Positions 23,317 through 30,645 of a DNA stretch of 35,260 nucleotides are shown here, one piece after another. Source of the DNA: Deltaproteobacteria bacterium (GTDB lineage: Bacteria > Bdellovibrionota_B > Oligoflexia > Oligoflexales > Bog-1112). The notes under the pieces are model-generated. The model worked only from the letters and a program-made list of their open reading frames with translations, had not been told where the DNA came from and did no database searches. The position numbers and the translations under genes were made by a program. Where the stretch lies: assembly GCA_003136475.1 (NCBI GenBank), contig PLEQ01000307.1, forward strand, positions 1 through 35,260. Direction: 5' to 3'. Within the stretch, counting starts at the first letter, position 1, and each line of letters starts with the position of its first letter.

Positions 23317-23615
23317 ACAGCACCGCTGCCGTGGGGATTAAAATATTCCCATCCCTCAGAAACGAATTCTTCTGCCACAATGTCAATATCGTTGAATACC
23401 CGAAAAGAACCTTTTCCAATCATTTGAAGGTCTTCATTATATTCATTACCCCAAGACTCATAGGCCCTAAAACCTCTGTGGAAGGTTTCACTTCCATCTA
23501 AACCTATTACGATCCATTCAGAATTATTATCTCCTATGGCATGTAGACCAATAATTTCGGTTCCTTTACGAAGATAAACATTTTTATAATCCATACCTTC
23601 AAATATGTTAGTCAT
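23313..23615 (-). CDS. unknown 100-aa protein
   Basis: Start chosen at the ATG at 23615, preceded by GGAGG four bases away and overlapping the previous stop (ATGA); an ATG four codons earlier lies inside the upstream gene. Beta-rich with many aromatics (EWIVIGLDGSETFHRGFRAY). Not recognised. Confidence 0.65.
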   Translation of the reverse strand: MTNIFEGMDYKNVYLRKGTEIIGLHAIGDNNSEWIVIGLDGSETFHRGFRAYESWGNEYNEDLQMIGKGSFRVFNDIDIVAEEFVSEGWEYFNPHGSGAV

Positions 23616-23833
23616 TCTGCCTCCCATTGATAGCCAGTTCCGCCATCACGCCATACCTTGTAGTATATCTCAGAACAGAATGGCGGAGGCATTCCTTCAA
23701 GTTCAATGCGATCCAGAATAAGTTCTGCTACTTTATAGGTGTCCCAAGTACCATCTGGCTCTACATAGCTTTCAAAAACAGCCCTATGACAAAGCTCGTT
23801 GTCTATCGCTGCAATCATTTCGGATCTTTTCAT
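23612..23833 (-). CDS. small phage protein, MKRSE family, copy 1
   Basis: 73 residues from the ATG at 23833. MKRSEMIAAIDNEL, then a helix and LILDRIELEGMPPP. Same plan as the neighbour at 23830-24093 (MKRSE start, later L-LE-xG-xxPP), so the two are probably tandem paralogues of a common small phage family. Function unknown. ATGA coupling. Confidence 0.7.
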   Translation of the reverse strand: MKRSEMIAAIDNELCHRAVFESYVEPDGTWDTYKVAELILDRIELEGMPPPFCSEIYYKVWRDGGTGYQWEAE

Positions 23834-24093
23834 TCTGGTTCCCATCCATCCGTTTCCAGAGCATGTTGCGCAGTTCCATCAGGAAGATCGTCTAAACGAT
23901 GCCAATCTCCGTCTCTTGAAAAAGTTCTTTCTGATTGACTAGGATTTGGATTTAGCCACTTGGGCGGAGTAAACCCCACATCTTCTAATGCATAAAGTAT
24001 ATCTGAACACTCATCCCGATACCCATTAGATGGGTGTGCAAATAATTTTTCTATTTGATCTGCAATGATGGTAATGGCTTCCGAACGTTTCAT
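23830..24093 (-). CDS. small phage protein, MKRSE family, copy 2
   Basis: 87 residues from the ATG at 24093 (ATGA overlap with the previous stop). MKRSEAITIIADQIE, ILYALEDVGFTPPKW, ending ALETDGWEPE. Paralogue of the preceding entry with a longer acidic C-terminus. Function unknown. Confidence 0.7.
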   Translation of the reverse strand: MKRSEAITIIADQIEKLFAHPSNGYRDECSDILYALEDVGFTPPKWLNPNPSQSERTFSRDGDWHRLDDLPDGTAQHALETDGWEPE

Positions 24094-24287
24094 ATCCAAA
24101 TGGCCCAACTATCGTATTCGTCGCTAACAAACCATCCCAAAGATTCTAGTTCGATCCTATCTTCCCCAGTTACATTCTTTGAATCACCTGGGCCAGCAAA
24201 TAGGATATCGTGTTCGCAAGCAATATCGGTATTGGGATACTTATCTAAAATAGAAAGGCCTTTTGATACGCTATTTAGTCTACTCAT
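24090..24287 (-). CDS. conserved small phage protein, MSRLN family
   Basis: 65 residues from the ATG at 24287, with AAGGGA six bases upstream. MSRLNSVSKGLSILDKYPN, CEHDILFAGPGD, then ELESLGWFVSDEYDSWAIW. I recognise this order (SRLNKVSKG, C-EHD-I-AGP, L-ELGW, W) as a recurring small phage protein with no assigned function. The frame extends 24 codons further upstream, through the preceding small gene. Confidence 0.75.
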   Translation of the reverse strand: MSRLNSVSKGLSILDKYPNTDIACEHDILFAGPGDSKNVTGEDRIELESLGWFVSDEYDSWAIWI

Positions 24288-24450
24288 CGGATTCCCTTTC
24301 TTCATCATCAAATTTATCTTGTAAAGCATGAAGTCGGTGAAAATATTCATTTTCATCAATTAGAAGATTTTGTGGCCTGGCACATGACAAGAGATTTAGG
24401 GCTTCATTGAGACCATCGACGATTTCCTGAACTGTATATGTTTTATTCAT
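24280..24450 (-). CDS. unknown 56-aa acidic helical protein
   Basis: ATG with GGAGG five bases upstream, ATGA-coupled to the exonuclease stop, and overlapping the next gene by 8 bases. MNKTYTVQEIVDGLNEALNL, then a second helix and an acidic end (DDEEREDSDE-like). Short but well supported by ribosome site and overlaps. Not recognised. Confidence 0.7.
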   Translation of the reverse strand: MNKTYTVQEIVDGLNEALNLLSCARPQNLLIDENEYFHRLHALQDKFDDEERESDE

Positions 24451-25082
24451 TCTGCCTCCAAAAGAGAAATGAGATCTTGATTAGATCCACCGTTTTTCTT
24501 ACTCTTCATTAGGTCTACCATGTGACGATAGACATCTATAGTCATTAACACGTCTCCACGAGCTTCGTGGGCTTCACGCTTAGGAATATTAAAATACTCA
24601 ACTAAACTCTTCAGGGTACCGATATCACGCGGTAACCACCCACACCTTTTCAAAAACAAAGATGCAGTCTTCGTATCTTCCACATTATAGCTAAAAAGAG
24701 ATTCCCAAGTCTCTTTATCCATAACGTGTTCCCAGATAAATCCCAAATCGAACATGACGTTTTGGCCAAGGGGGATCAAATTAGAATATCGACCGCGTTT
24801 CTTCAAATATTTCTTTACAAAGGCGGTAATTTTAAGTTTCGCCTCAGCATAAGTGACAGTATTTGGATCGGCCAAATGTTTATGTAGATCGATTTTATTA
24901 ACATCGAGGGCGCCTTGATCAGCAATAGGTAGTCGATCGTTAGGCTTTAACTTCAAATCTAGTTCTTCTAAAACCTTAAAATCTTCATCAACAACAGACA
25001 TAAATAATGTAAGAATGTCGGCCTGTTTTGGATTAAGGCCCCCGGTTTCTGAGTCCATGGCAACAAAATAGGATTCGCTCAT
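24447..25082 (-). CDS. DnaQ-like 3'-5' exonuclease
   Basis: 211 residues. Exo I AMDSETGGLN (Asp10, Glu12), Exo II LGQNVMFDLGF (Asp about 112), and Exo III HEARGDVLMT (His172, Asp177), a full DEDDh set. Probably the proofreading exonuclease for the family C polymerase encoded downstream; the C-terminal NQDLISLLE could be a docking peptide (guess). GGAGG ribosome sites of the next gene lie at its 3' end. Confidence 0.88.
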   Translation of the reverse strand: MSESYFVAMDSETGGLNPKQADILTLFMSVVDEDFKVLEELDLKLKPNDRLPIADQGALDVNKIDLHKHLADPNTVTYAEAKLKITAFVKKYLKKRGRYSNLIPLGQNVMFDLGFIWEHVMDKETWESLFSYNVEDTKTASLFLKRCGWLPRDIGTLKSLVEYFNIPKREAHEARGDVLMTIDVYRHMVDLMKSKKNGGSNQDLISLLEAE

Positions 25083-25267
25083 TTTTTATCCTCTGACACC
25101 ATAAAAATAGTATTATTGGTATGATCTTCTAACCATGTCACTCTAATCCCATCTTTGTCTGTATGAAAAATCCTAAGCTGAGAATTTTCCGGCAGCGATT
25201 TTAGCCAACTTTCTAGAGTGGAAGCCTTAAACTGTATATTGTCTATATTAAATTCTGGGAATGTCAC
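25079..25267 (-). CDS. unknown 62-aa protein, GTG start
   Basis: Start set at GTG 25267, which overlaps the previous stop as GTGA and has GAGG five to six bases upstream. An ATG at 25315 would add 16 residues that merely read through the previous gene. Beta-like (NSQLRIFHTDKDGIRVTWLE). Not recognised. Confidence 0.6.
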   Translation of the reverse strand: MTFPEFNIDNIQFKASTLESWLKSLPENSQLRIFHTDKDGIRVTWLEDHTNNTIFMVSEDKK

Positions 25268-25515
25268 GTTTGCCTCAAAAATTCTGGAGAATGAATGTAG
25301 GGACCCTTTTCCCATTCAATAAGCTGTTTTGAAAGGCCTATTACCGTGTAATTATCAAAAAGAGCAGCTTCTCGTTCGTCCCTTTCCATAGAATTACAAA
25401 TTTTTTTCACGCCATCGCTGAATTCTTTTTCAGGATTTGTGAGATTTTCACCAAAAGGATCTCTGAGGGGATTGTAATATACGGGAATCTCAACAAGATC
25501 ATAGACCATTTTCAT
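25264..25515 (-). CDS. unknown 83-aa protein
   Basis: MKMVYDLVEIPVYYNPLRDP, then a charged helix (VKKICNSMERDEREAALFD). ATGA-coupled to the RNase H stop. Not recognised. Confidence 0.65.
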   Translation of the reverse strand: MKMVYDLVEIPVYYNPLRDPFGENLTNPEKEFSDGVKKICNSMERDEREAALFDNYTVIGLSKQLIEWEKGPYIHSPEFLRQT

Positions 25516-26153
25516 CGATCCTTACTCTCTCTAATTTCAATTACGCTGCCACGTTTACCATGTGCGTCCCTATTGTAGGTTTCTACGATGCCTTGTTCGA
25601 AATCTACCAACCGTAGTATTCCTTGGTACCACAAAGATACTACTCCGATCTTTTTGCTTCCAATTCTAGTATCTACGGTATTTGGTGTTTTGTCAACATT
25701 TAGATTTAAACGTGCTTGATTTGCAAGTTTATCACAACGCTCGTTCCAAATTACTCCGGAATGTCCTTTAATCCATTTAGTTTGCGCATACATTCTATCC
25801 ATAAGCATTTTAAGTTGCCTATACTTCTCCATTTTATTTTCTTGTTTGAATCGGTATTCTCCAGATGCCCAACCAAGAATGAGCTGGGAGTCCGAACATA
25901 ATGTTACTTGGGGAGGTATAAGATCAACGGGATCGTACTTGCCTAGAATTTCTACTGGGGGATATACAAGTTTTATAGCGACAGTAAGTCCTTCAATGGC
26001 TGCTTGAAGCTCCATGTCGTTATTAGTGGCATTTTCACAACGCCCAAAACCTTCTGAATGGAACCTGTCGTCTACTACCAATACCCAACCATAGCCACCG
26101 GGCTTATCGGCTGTAGTGGCCGATCCATCCGTCCAAACTTCGATTTTTTGCAT
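25512..26153 (-). CDS. type I ribonuclease H
   Basis: 213 residues from the ATG at 26153. DEDD residues are visible: Asp9 in VWTDGSA, Glu48 in NNDMELQAA, Asp88 in LCSDSQ and Asp141 in ERCDKLANQA, plus His131 in IKGHSG. It degrades RNA in RNA:DNA hybrids, here likely RNA primers. About 60 residues beyond the domain (RIGSKKIGVVSLWYQGILRL onward) form an extra beta-rich extension. The frame runs 23 codons further upstream, but that part shadows the previous gene. Confidence 0.9.
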   Translation of the reverse strand: MQKIEVWTDGSATTADKPGGYGWVLVVDDRFHSEGFGRCENATNNDMELQAAIEGLTVAIKLVYPPVEILGKYDPVDLIPPQVTLCSDSQLILGWASGEYRFKQENKMEKYRQLKMLMDRMYAQTKWIKGHSGVIWNERCDKLANQARLNLNVDKTPNTVDTRIGSKKIGVVSLWYQGILRLVDFEQGIVETYNRDAHGKRGSVIEIRESKDR

Positions 26154-26154
26154 A

Positions 26155-26352
26155 TCAGAATTGATCCGGTGGGGGATTGGAAGATTCGGGAGCAAGAAGT
26201 TTTTGTAGGGCAGAAAGCACAAATTGGGCTTCTTCGGTATAAAGACCGATATATTGGCAGCAACTTTCTATCCTTATAATACTTATACTGCAGTCCCTGA
26301 GAATGTATTTCTTGCTTACCTTGATATCATCATTAGTCAGCGTCTTCTCCAT
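26155..26352 (-). CDS. unknown 65-aa protein
   Basis: MEKTLTNDDIKVSKKYILRD, then two beta-like strands with two adjacent Cys (ESCCQYIGLY) and a helix. Starts 20 bases inside the preceding gene and ends one base before the RNase H start. Not recognised. Confidence 0.6.
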   Translation of the reverse strand: MEKTLTNDDIKVSKKYILRDCSISIIRIESCCQYIGLYTEEAQFVLSALQKLLAPESSNPPPDQF

Positions 26353-26545
26353 CTACCATCTCCTTGCGTAGTTCCGCAATTGACTTTTGATAGAGTTCCT
26401 CTACTTCCGTTTCTGGTATTAGAAGAAGCCTACCTATAGCTCCATTCTCCAGGATATTATCTGTTTTTGCAAGTAGTTTATTCAAACTATTTTGATGTTT
26501 TGGAGAATGGATAAAGTCTTCATCTTCCTTTATCTTACGAATCAT
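26333..26545 (-). CDS. unknown 70-aa acidic helical protein
   Basis: Start taken at the ATG at 26545, right after the stop of the coiled-coil gene; an upstream in-frame start at 26572 overlaps it. MIRKIKEDEDFIHSPKHQNS, then helices, ending EMVDGEDAD. Not recognised. Confidence 0.6.
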   Translation of the reverse strand: MIRKIKEDEDFIHSPKHQNSLNKLLAKTDNILENGAIGRLLLIPETEVEELYQKSIAELRKEMVDGEDAD

Positions 26546-26546
26546 T

Positions 26547-26936
26547 TCATCTCTTTCCACGGGAACCACCAAAATTGGGAGTTAAAATATTATTTTCACC
26601 AGTTTTTAAGAGTTGGATATAGTCACTCCTGAATTTGGCTATAATTTCTTCAATATCTTTACATGCTTGGATTGCTTTTTTTTGATCAGAAGTGATCAGA
26701 ATAAGCCTAGCCTTAGTTTTAGACAATTCGGCTTTGGCTTTTTTGTATTCCTGTGCGATTGGAACGATTTCGGCTTTTTTATGAAATTCTATATTTTGTT
26801 CTAATTCATTCTTACGTGGGCTTAAGATACTGATTTCTTTATCTAATTGATCAATAGCAGTACGAATAGATTTTAGCCTGACTTCACAGTCCTTAATGGC
26901 CTTATCGAGTTTATCTAATTCATCCATCTTGCTCAC
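26547..26936 (-). CDS. coiled-coil protein, first gene of a new unit
   Basis: 129 residues (GTG at 26936; the ATG at 26927 is the alternative). Long heptad-patterned helix from LDKLDKAIKDCEVRLKSIRT to about 105, then GENNILTPNF and a Gly/Arg/Lys tail. First gene after a terminator, so a promoter should lie in 26937-26985. Only a weak extended -10 (TGATATATG) is seen there, with no good -35. Function unknown. Confidence 0.7.
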   Translation of the reverse strand: MSKMDELDKLDKAIKDCEVRLKSIRTAIDQLDKEISILSPRKNELEQNIEFHKKAEIVPIAQEYKKAKAELSKTKARLILITSDQKKAIQACKDIEEIIAKFRSDYIQLLKTGENNILTPNFGGSRGKR

Positions 26937-26984
26937 ATGTTAGTCCATCCTTAGACTACATATATCATGTGACGAATAGTTAAG

Positions 26985-27020
26985 AAAAATTGCTTTCTAA
27001 AAATACCTTAGGTTTAAGCA
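26985..27020 (-). terminator. probable Rho-independent terminator after A1-like gene
   Basis: Read on the - strand, TGCTT (27020-27016) pairs with AAGCA (26995-26991), with an inner CTAA/TTAG pairing, followed by ATTTTT. The stem is short and AU-rich, so strength is uncertain, but the position 18 bases past a stop codon fits. Confidence 0.45.
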
Positions 27021-27037
27021 TCTTGCCATATTCCAGC

Positions 27038-28678
27038 TCATGTTAAATGCCAATCGCCCTCGAAAGAGTTAACTAACTGTCTCATACCATTTGGATAAAT
27101 GACAGTTGAAGAATGGACCCAATCAGATGGTCCTTGATTGTATGAGAGTTTGAGATAGCTTAAAGTACCATTCTGCCAAGCTCCACGCAGAATCTCTGGA
27201 CCGTGAGAGTGTCCCGTAACAGATAGGCCATAGGCCTTCTCCATGCCTCGTAGCGTCCCTCTAGAGCCCTTTGGACCCTTATGACCATGAGCACCGCACT
27301 GGATTCGTGCAATGAAGTAGTCCTCATCCATATCTAACCATTTGATCTTATTTTTGGACTTTAGATCAAACATATGGGCAGCATATTGTAAAGGATTGTG
27401 TCCATGTGACATAGCCCTGGCAAGCTCTACGCCAATATGGTAGTTATGGGGATCGTCTACATATTCACCAGAATCAAGCCAACGATCTAAAAAGATATCG
27501 TGATTTGATTTTACAACTACTACTTCCTGTACATGATTCCAAGAAGCAAGATTATCAAGATCTTCAGTAAATACCTTAAGTTCCGATTCTAGATTTAATA
27601 ATCCTTGTTTAGCTAGGATGGCTCTACGAATTTGTCTTTCACGTTCATGATGGTTAATGCTAAGTCCGTTAAATCCATCATGAATAAATAGTTTTTTAGC
27701 TCGTACTACATCGTTTAATTCTTTGAATGCCTTTATCGCTGTAGGATCCGTTTCTCCAGAATGCCAATCTCCTAAGGAAATGGCTTCAGCATACAACTTA
27801 GTAATTTTATTGCCTTTATAGAAATCAGCAAGATCTACAAAGTTTCCGTCCTTATCGGCTTGAATTTGACGAAAGTGATATTTGCCATTCTCACCAATCT
27901 CTACAATAATGGCACCAATTACATGGTCATAATTGGCAATATAGGCCGTACGCTCACTCATATAAGGGCTGTGAATTGAGTCACTAATTTGGAAATATCG
28001 TGGTAAGGTAATAGCGCCAGTAGTCATTTCCGCATGAGGATGCTTGATGTTGCTTACTGGCATGAACTTTAGTCGTTGTTTTGGAGAAGCGTAAATAAAA
28101 CTACCATTACGTTGACCAATGCGATCCAGTCCAGTGGTAGGATCAATCTGCTTAGCAGATAATTTAATGGAGCATAGAAATACATTATCGTTTAGGGCGA
28201 CATCACTAAATACGATAGAATCTGCGCCCAGGGAAGGATCCAAGTTCCATTTGGCAATATCTCCACCAGTAGAAGCTGGATCTGCCGCTGGTAATACTAG
28301 AAGCATAGCATTCTTATCTTTACAATAAGTACGAATACTTTTTAAAAATCCTTGATGAACTGGGGCTCCAACCACTGCAGTAGTGACTACGAAACGCTTG
28401 AATTTTTTTACATTTTCTTCTAGTTGAGAAAGGCGTTCCGAAGTAAATATACTTTCATCAATAATATTATCAAATACTGTAGGATCGTTTTCTTCTGCCC
28501 AAATTTTGGCAGTAGATTTAAGTTTATTCAGATTGGTAAAATAATGCCTAATCTTATCACGATTATATCCAGCTGCATCCAATTCAGCCCTGCCTGGGTA
28601 CATCCCAGTTTTTTTAACTAACTTCAAATATATTTTAATCAGCTTGATATGATTCTTAGTTAGTTCCATAATTTCCAT
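27038..28678 (-). CDS. T5 A1-like calcineurin-fold metallophosphoesterase
   Basis: 546 residues. N-terminal HTH-like segment (LTKNHIKLIKIYLKL to HYFTNLNKL), then a long middle domain, then metallophosphoesterase motifs: SLGDWHSGE (303-306), FIHDGFNG, VVVKSNHD (391-394), CGAHGHKG and VTGHSHGPE (489-492). This layout and length fit, from memory, the pre-early A1 protein of phage T5, linked to host DNA degradation and takeover; related phage proteins are thought to be Mn-dependent nucleases. The sequence itself shows only a metal-dependent phosphoesterase. Its gene is preceded by a structured RNA element ending in a T-run. Confidence 0.75.
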   Translation of the reverse strand: MEIMELTKNHIKLIKIYLKLVKKTGMYPGRAELDAAGYNRDKIRHYFTNLNKLKSTAKIWAEENDPTVFDNIIDESIFTSERLSQLEENVKKFKRFVVTTAVVGAPVHQGFLKSIRTYCKDKNAMLLVLPAADPASTGGDIAKWNLDPSLGADSIVFSDVALNDNVFLCSIKLSAKQIDPTTGLDRIGQRNGSFIYASPKQRLKFMPVSNIKHPHAEMTTGAITLPRYFQISDSIHSPYMSERTAYIANYDHVIGAIIVEIGENGKYHFRQIQADKDGNFVDLADFYKGNKITKLYAEAISLGDWHSGETDPTAIKAFKELNDVVRAKKLFIHDGFNGLSINHHERERQIRRAILAKQGLLNLESELKVFTEDLDNLASWNHVQEVVVVKSNHDIFLDRWLDSGEYVDDPHNYHIGVELARAMSHGHNPLQYAAHMFDLKSKNKIKWLDMDEDYFIARIQCGAHGHKGPKGSRGTLRGMEKAYGLSVTGHSHGPEILRGAWQNGTLSYLKLSYNQGPSDWVHSSTVIYPNGMRQLVNSFEGDWHLT

Positions 28679-28683
28679 TTCTT

Positions 28684-28829
28684 TAAAAAGACGGTGGGCC
28701 GCGCCTTTCGGCTTGCCGAGCGTTTACCCAGGCATCGGACTACGAGGATCATGATCACCTTGCGTCCTGGGCACCCACCGTTCTGTCTCGCTACGTAGGA
28801 CGATAAGTCCGGGACTTATCGTCGAGACA
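28684..28829 (-). ncRNA. compact structured RNA/terminator-like element
   Basis: Intergenic, GC-rich and highly self-complementary. Domain 1: a perfect 11-bp hairpin, GACGATAAGTC/GACTTATCGTC (28799-28809 with 28813-28823), inside an outer TGTCTCG/CGAGACA pairing (28784-28790 with 28823-28829) that also encloses the palindrome CTACGTAG. Domain 2: outer ACGGTGGG/CCCACCGT (28691-28698 with 28774-28781), inner CCCAGG/CCTGGG (28727-28732 with 28766-28771) and a GCC-GAAA-GGC tetraloop hairpin. On the - strand it ends in CTTTTT just before the A1-like gene's ribosome site. It may be a terminator or attenuator, a cis-regulator, an independent small RNA, or a DNA site such as an origin. No known class recognised. 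Confidence 0.6.
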
Positions 28830-28843
28830 TCTTTATTATAAGA

Positions 28844-29575
28844 TTACGCCGTAGCCGCTGGAGTCGTTACAGAACCAGCATCAGAAACAAAGGTCTCAAC
28901 TGGAGTCTCCGCTGGAGGAGAGGTAAAGTTGTCGTTTGACGGACCAGTTTGAGTAGCCGTTGGAGTTTCCTGAGCAGTTGGCTGTGAAGTATCCTCCGCA
29001 GTTTCAGCCGCAGCAGGAGCTGCCTCGGTAGTTGTGGCTGCATCTGGAGATGGTGCAGGCGGTAGTGCATACACTTCCAATACCTTGACACTAAAAGTAT
29101 TGTCCCCAAAAGTCACGACATCGCCGGGCTTCTTTCCAAGAAGAGCGTCGACCGTTTCCTTCTTTTGTGAATCGAGACGGAATTGTACTCGTGGATCCGT
29201 AACGGAACCATCCGTACCATACTCTTCACATACACAGAAACCATTGGCAGTAATCTCAGCAGCTTCAACTAGTTCGCCATTCTTGAGATGGTTGGCTACC
29301 TGTTCCTTGAGTTCCTTAATGGAAGCATCAATCATAAAAGCCTTAACGCTTTCCAAACTGATTCCGGATGTTGATGAAGCGGAATTAATAACCGCATCGA
29401 CCTTGCGATCAATGAGCTTAGCACTATGCTTAAGAAGGCCAACATCGCTCTGAAGCTGAGTTAGAGCCTTGTTTGCATTCTGTAGTTGAAAAACAGATTG
29501 ACAAACCATGGTTACGACCTTTTCTAGGTCTTCAATTCGCTGAGTAGCAGTACGCTTATCTGTATTATCTGACAT
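28844..29575 (-). CDS. coiled-coil protein with Thr/Pro/Ala-rich tail
   Basis: 243 residues. An N-terminal coiled coil (TQRIEDLEKVVTMVCQSV to about 60) is followed by a middle beta domain with FCVCEEYG and KKPGDVVTFGDNTFSVKVLE. That GD-V-FG-N-F-V-VLEVY rhythm recalls FKBP or GreA C-terminal domains. The last 70 residues are low-complexity Ala/Pro/Thr. Strong AGGAGA ribosome site. Abundant-protein signals and a multimerising helix suggest a structural or scaffolding role; unproven. Confidence 0.75.
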   Translation of the reverse strand: MSDNTDKRTATQRIEDLEKVVTMVCQSVFQLQNANKALTQLQSDVGLLKHSAKLIDRKVDAVINSASSTSGISLESVKAFMIDASIKELKEQVANHLKNGELVEAAEITANGFCVCEEYGTDGSVTDPRVQFRLDSQKKETVDALLGKKPGDVVTFGDNTFSVKVLEVYALPPAPSPDAATTTEAAPAAAETAEDTSQPTAQETPTATQTGPSNDNFTSPPAETPVETFVSDAGSVTTPAATA

Positions 29576-29586
29576 ATTTATCTCCT

Positions 29587-29799
29587 TTAGTATTTAGTGA
29601 TTTCAGTGTGATTTTCAGTTTTAGAAGCAATCGCCTTGGTGCCAAAAAACATAGCTTCCTCTAGTTTAGTGACAAAGATGGACTTTTCTCTACTATCTGG
29701 CAGCAATAACAGTGCTTCAACGACTGCTGTAGACATTAGACTTTTGAATTTCTTAACTTCTTCAAACCCATTTTCGTTTAATTTATGTGTATCGAACAT
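29587..29799 (-). CDS. acb2-like: Acb2/Vs.4-like (DUF7681) anti-CBASS sponge candidate
   Basis: 70 residues. The block LPDSREKS, then FVTKLEEAMFFGTKAIASK matches the C-terminal signature of the Acb2 (T4 Vs.4-like) family: P-x-S/G-REKS/RS-x-x-x-T-K-x-EEA-x-x-x-x-KAIA. Acb2 is a small helical hexamer that binds cyclic di- and tri-nucleotides and blocks CBASS immune signalling. The length and all-helical content agree. Excellent AAGGAGATATA ribosome site. Many phages carry relatives whose ligand is untested, so binding here is inferred. Confidence 0.65.
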   Translation of the reverse strand: MFDTHKLNENGFEEVKKFKSLMSTAVVEALLLLPDSREKSIFVTKLEEAMFFGTKAIASKTENHTEITKY

Positions 29800-29811
29800 T
29801 ATATCTCCTTA

Positions 29812-30645
29812 TTAAGAACTCGATGGTACTAATTTAACACCCATATTAGCAGCCATTCCCGTATACAACATCTCCAATTGTTGGGGGTTCGGATGCGGGA
29901 TCAGATTGGCAGGAGTAACTGCACGCTTTCTAGCGGAGCGTTCTTCAGCTGCCTTATTATATGTAGCTAACTCTTCCGGAGTCATTTGGTCAATGGGCTT
30001 AACCAATGCCGACTCCTCGTCTTTATTGATAGCTGATTTAGCCTGAAGTTTTTGTACAGGCTTTGATTCAGCTTTCTTTGATGTGGGAGTTGGGGTAGCT
30101 TTAGGCTTATTTATCGGAGTAGGGGTGGAATTAGCTCGTAAGTTACCGCTAATGGCCGTAATCCCATCCTTCTTTGGTTGAATCGGTGCTTGAACTACAA
30201 GAGTTGGAGCTTCTTCGGTTTTTCCACCAGTAACTTTAGAGGCAATCATCTTCAGTGCCGTAACTTCCAAATCGTTAAATGGAGAAGAAATAACAGGGGT
30301 CTGTAAAACTTGTTCTTGCCTAATCCCAAGCATTACTTCCATACGTTCTCGAACAAATTTACGAATTTCTCGTTGAACATTTCGGATAGCCTTGGGATCC
30401 GCATCCGTATCTCCGAAAATGTCATTGGCCAAGACCATCTGATAAAGACGCCCTTGTTCCAAGCGAAGGTTTGCGTCGAACATCAATTCTGATGTGTCTT
30501 GTTCTTCTTCCTCGAAGATATCCTGTGGAGTTTCGCCAGTAATTTCAGAAACTGCTTGTTCATCAAGAACCATTTCTGACTGAGGTGAATGTCCTGGTTG
30601 TTCCCAGGGTTTTGGTGGTGCTTTATTTTTTTCCCAGAAACTCAT
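29812..30645 (-). CDS. unknown 277-aa protein with disordered middle
   Basis: An acidic, Pro-containing N-terminus is followed by a helical block (LRLEQGRLYQMVLANDIFGD; AIRNVQREIRKFVRERMEVM) that I recall from phage proteins without known function. Then come Pro/Thr/Lys-rich disorder (about 165-220) and a short conserved C-terminus. GAGGGA ribosome site. Overlaps the RuvC-like stop by ATGA. Not an enzyme by sight. Confidence 0.7.
   Translation of the reverse strand: MSFWEKNKAPPKPWEQPGHSPQSEMVLDEQAVSEITGETPQDIFEEEEQDTSELMFDANLRLEQGRLYQMVLANDIFGDTDADPKAIRNVQREIRKFVRERMEVMLGIRQEQVLQTPVISSPFNDLEVTALKMIASKVTGGKTEEAPTLVVQAPIQPKKDGITAISGNLRANSTPTPINKPKATPTPTSKKAESKPVQKLQAKSAINKDEESALVKPIDQMTPEELATYNKAAEERSARKRAVTPANLIPHPNPQQLEMLYTGMAANMGVKLVPSSS

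Noticed and set aside
25268..25315. Longer N-terminus for the 25079-25267 gene
   Set aside because: The extra 16 codons read through the preceding gene, and the GTG at 25267 has GAGG and a GTGA overlap.
26154..26222. Longer N-terminus of RNase H
   Set aside because: The additional residues shadow the upstream gene; the RNase H fold starts right at the ATG at 26153.
28727..28771. tRNA-like 7-bp acceptor-type stem
   Set aside because: The enclosed segment is about 45 bases, too short for a tRNA, and lacks anticodon and T arms.
28867..29109. 80-aa Leu/Arg/Gln-rich ORF on the - strand
   Set aside because: Out-of-frame reading of the Ala/Pro/Thr-rich tail of the coiled-coil protein.
29034..29453. 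139-aa + strand ORF
   Set aside because: Antisense to the coiled-coil gene; no promoter or ribosome site, composition mirrors the real gene.
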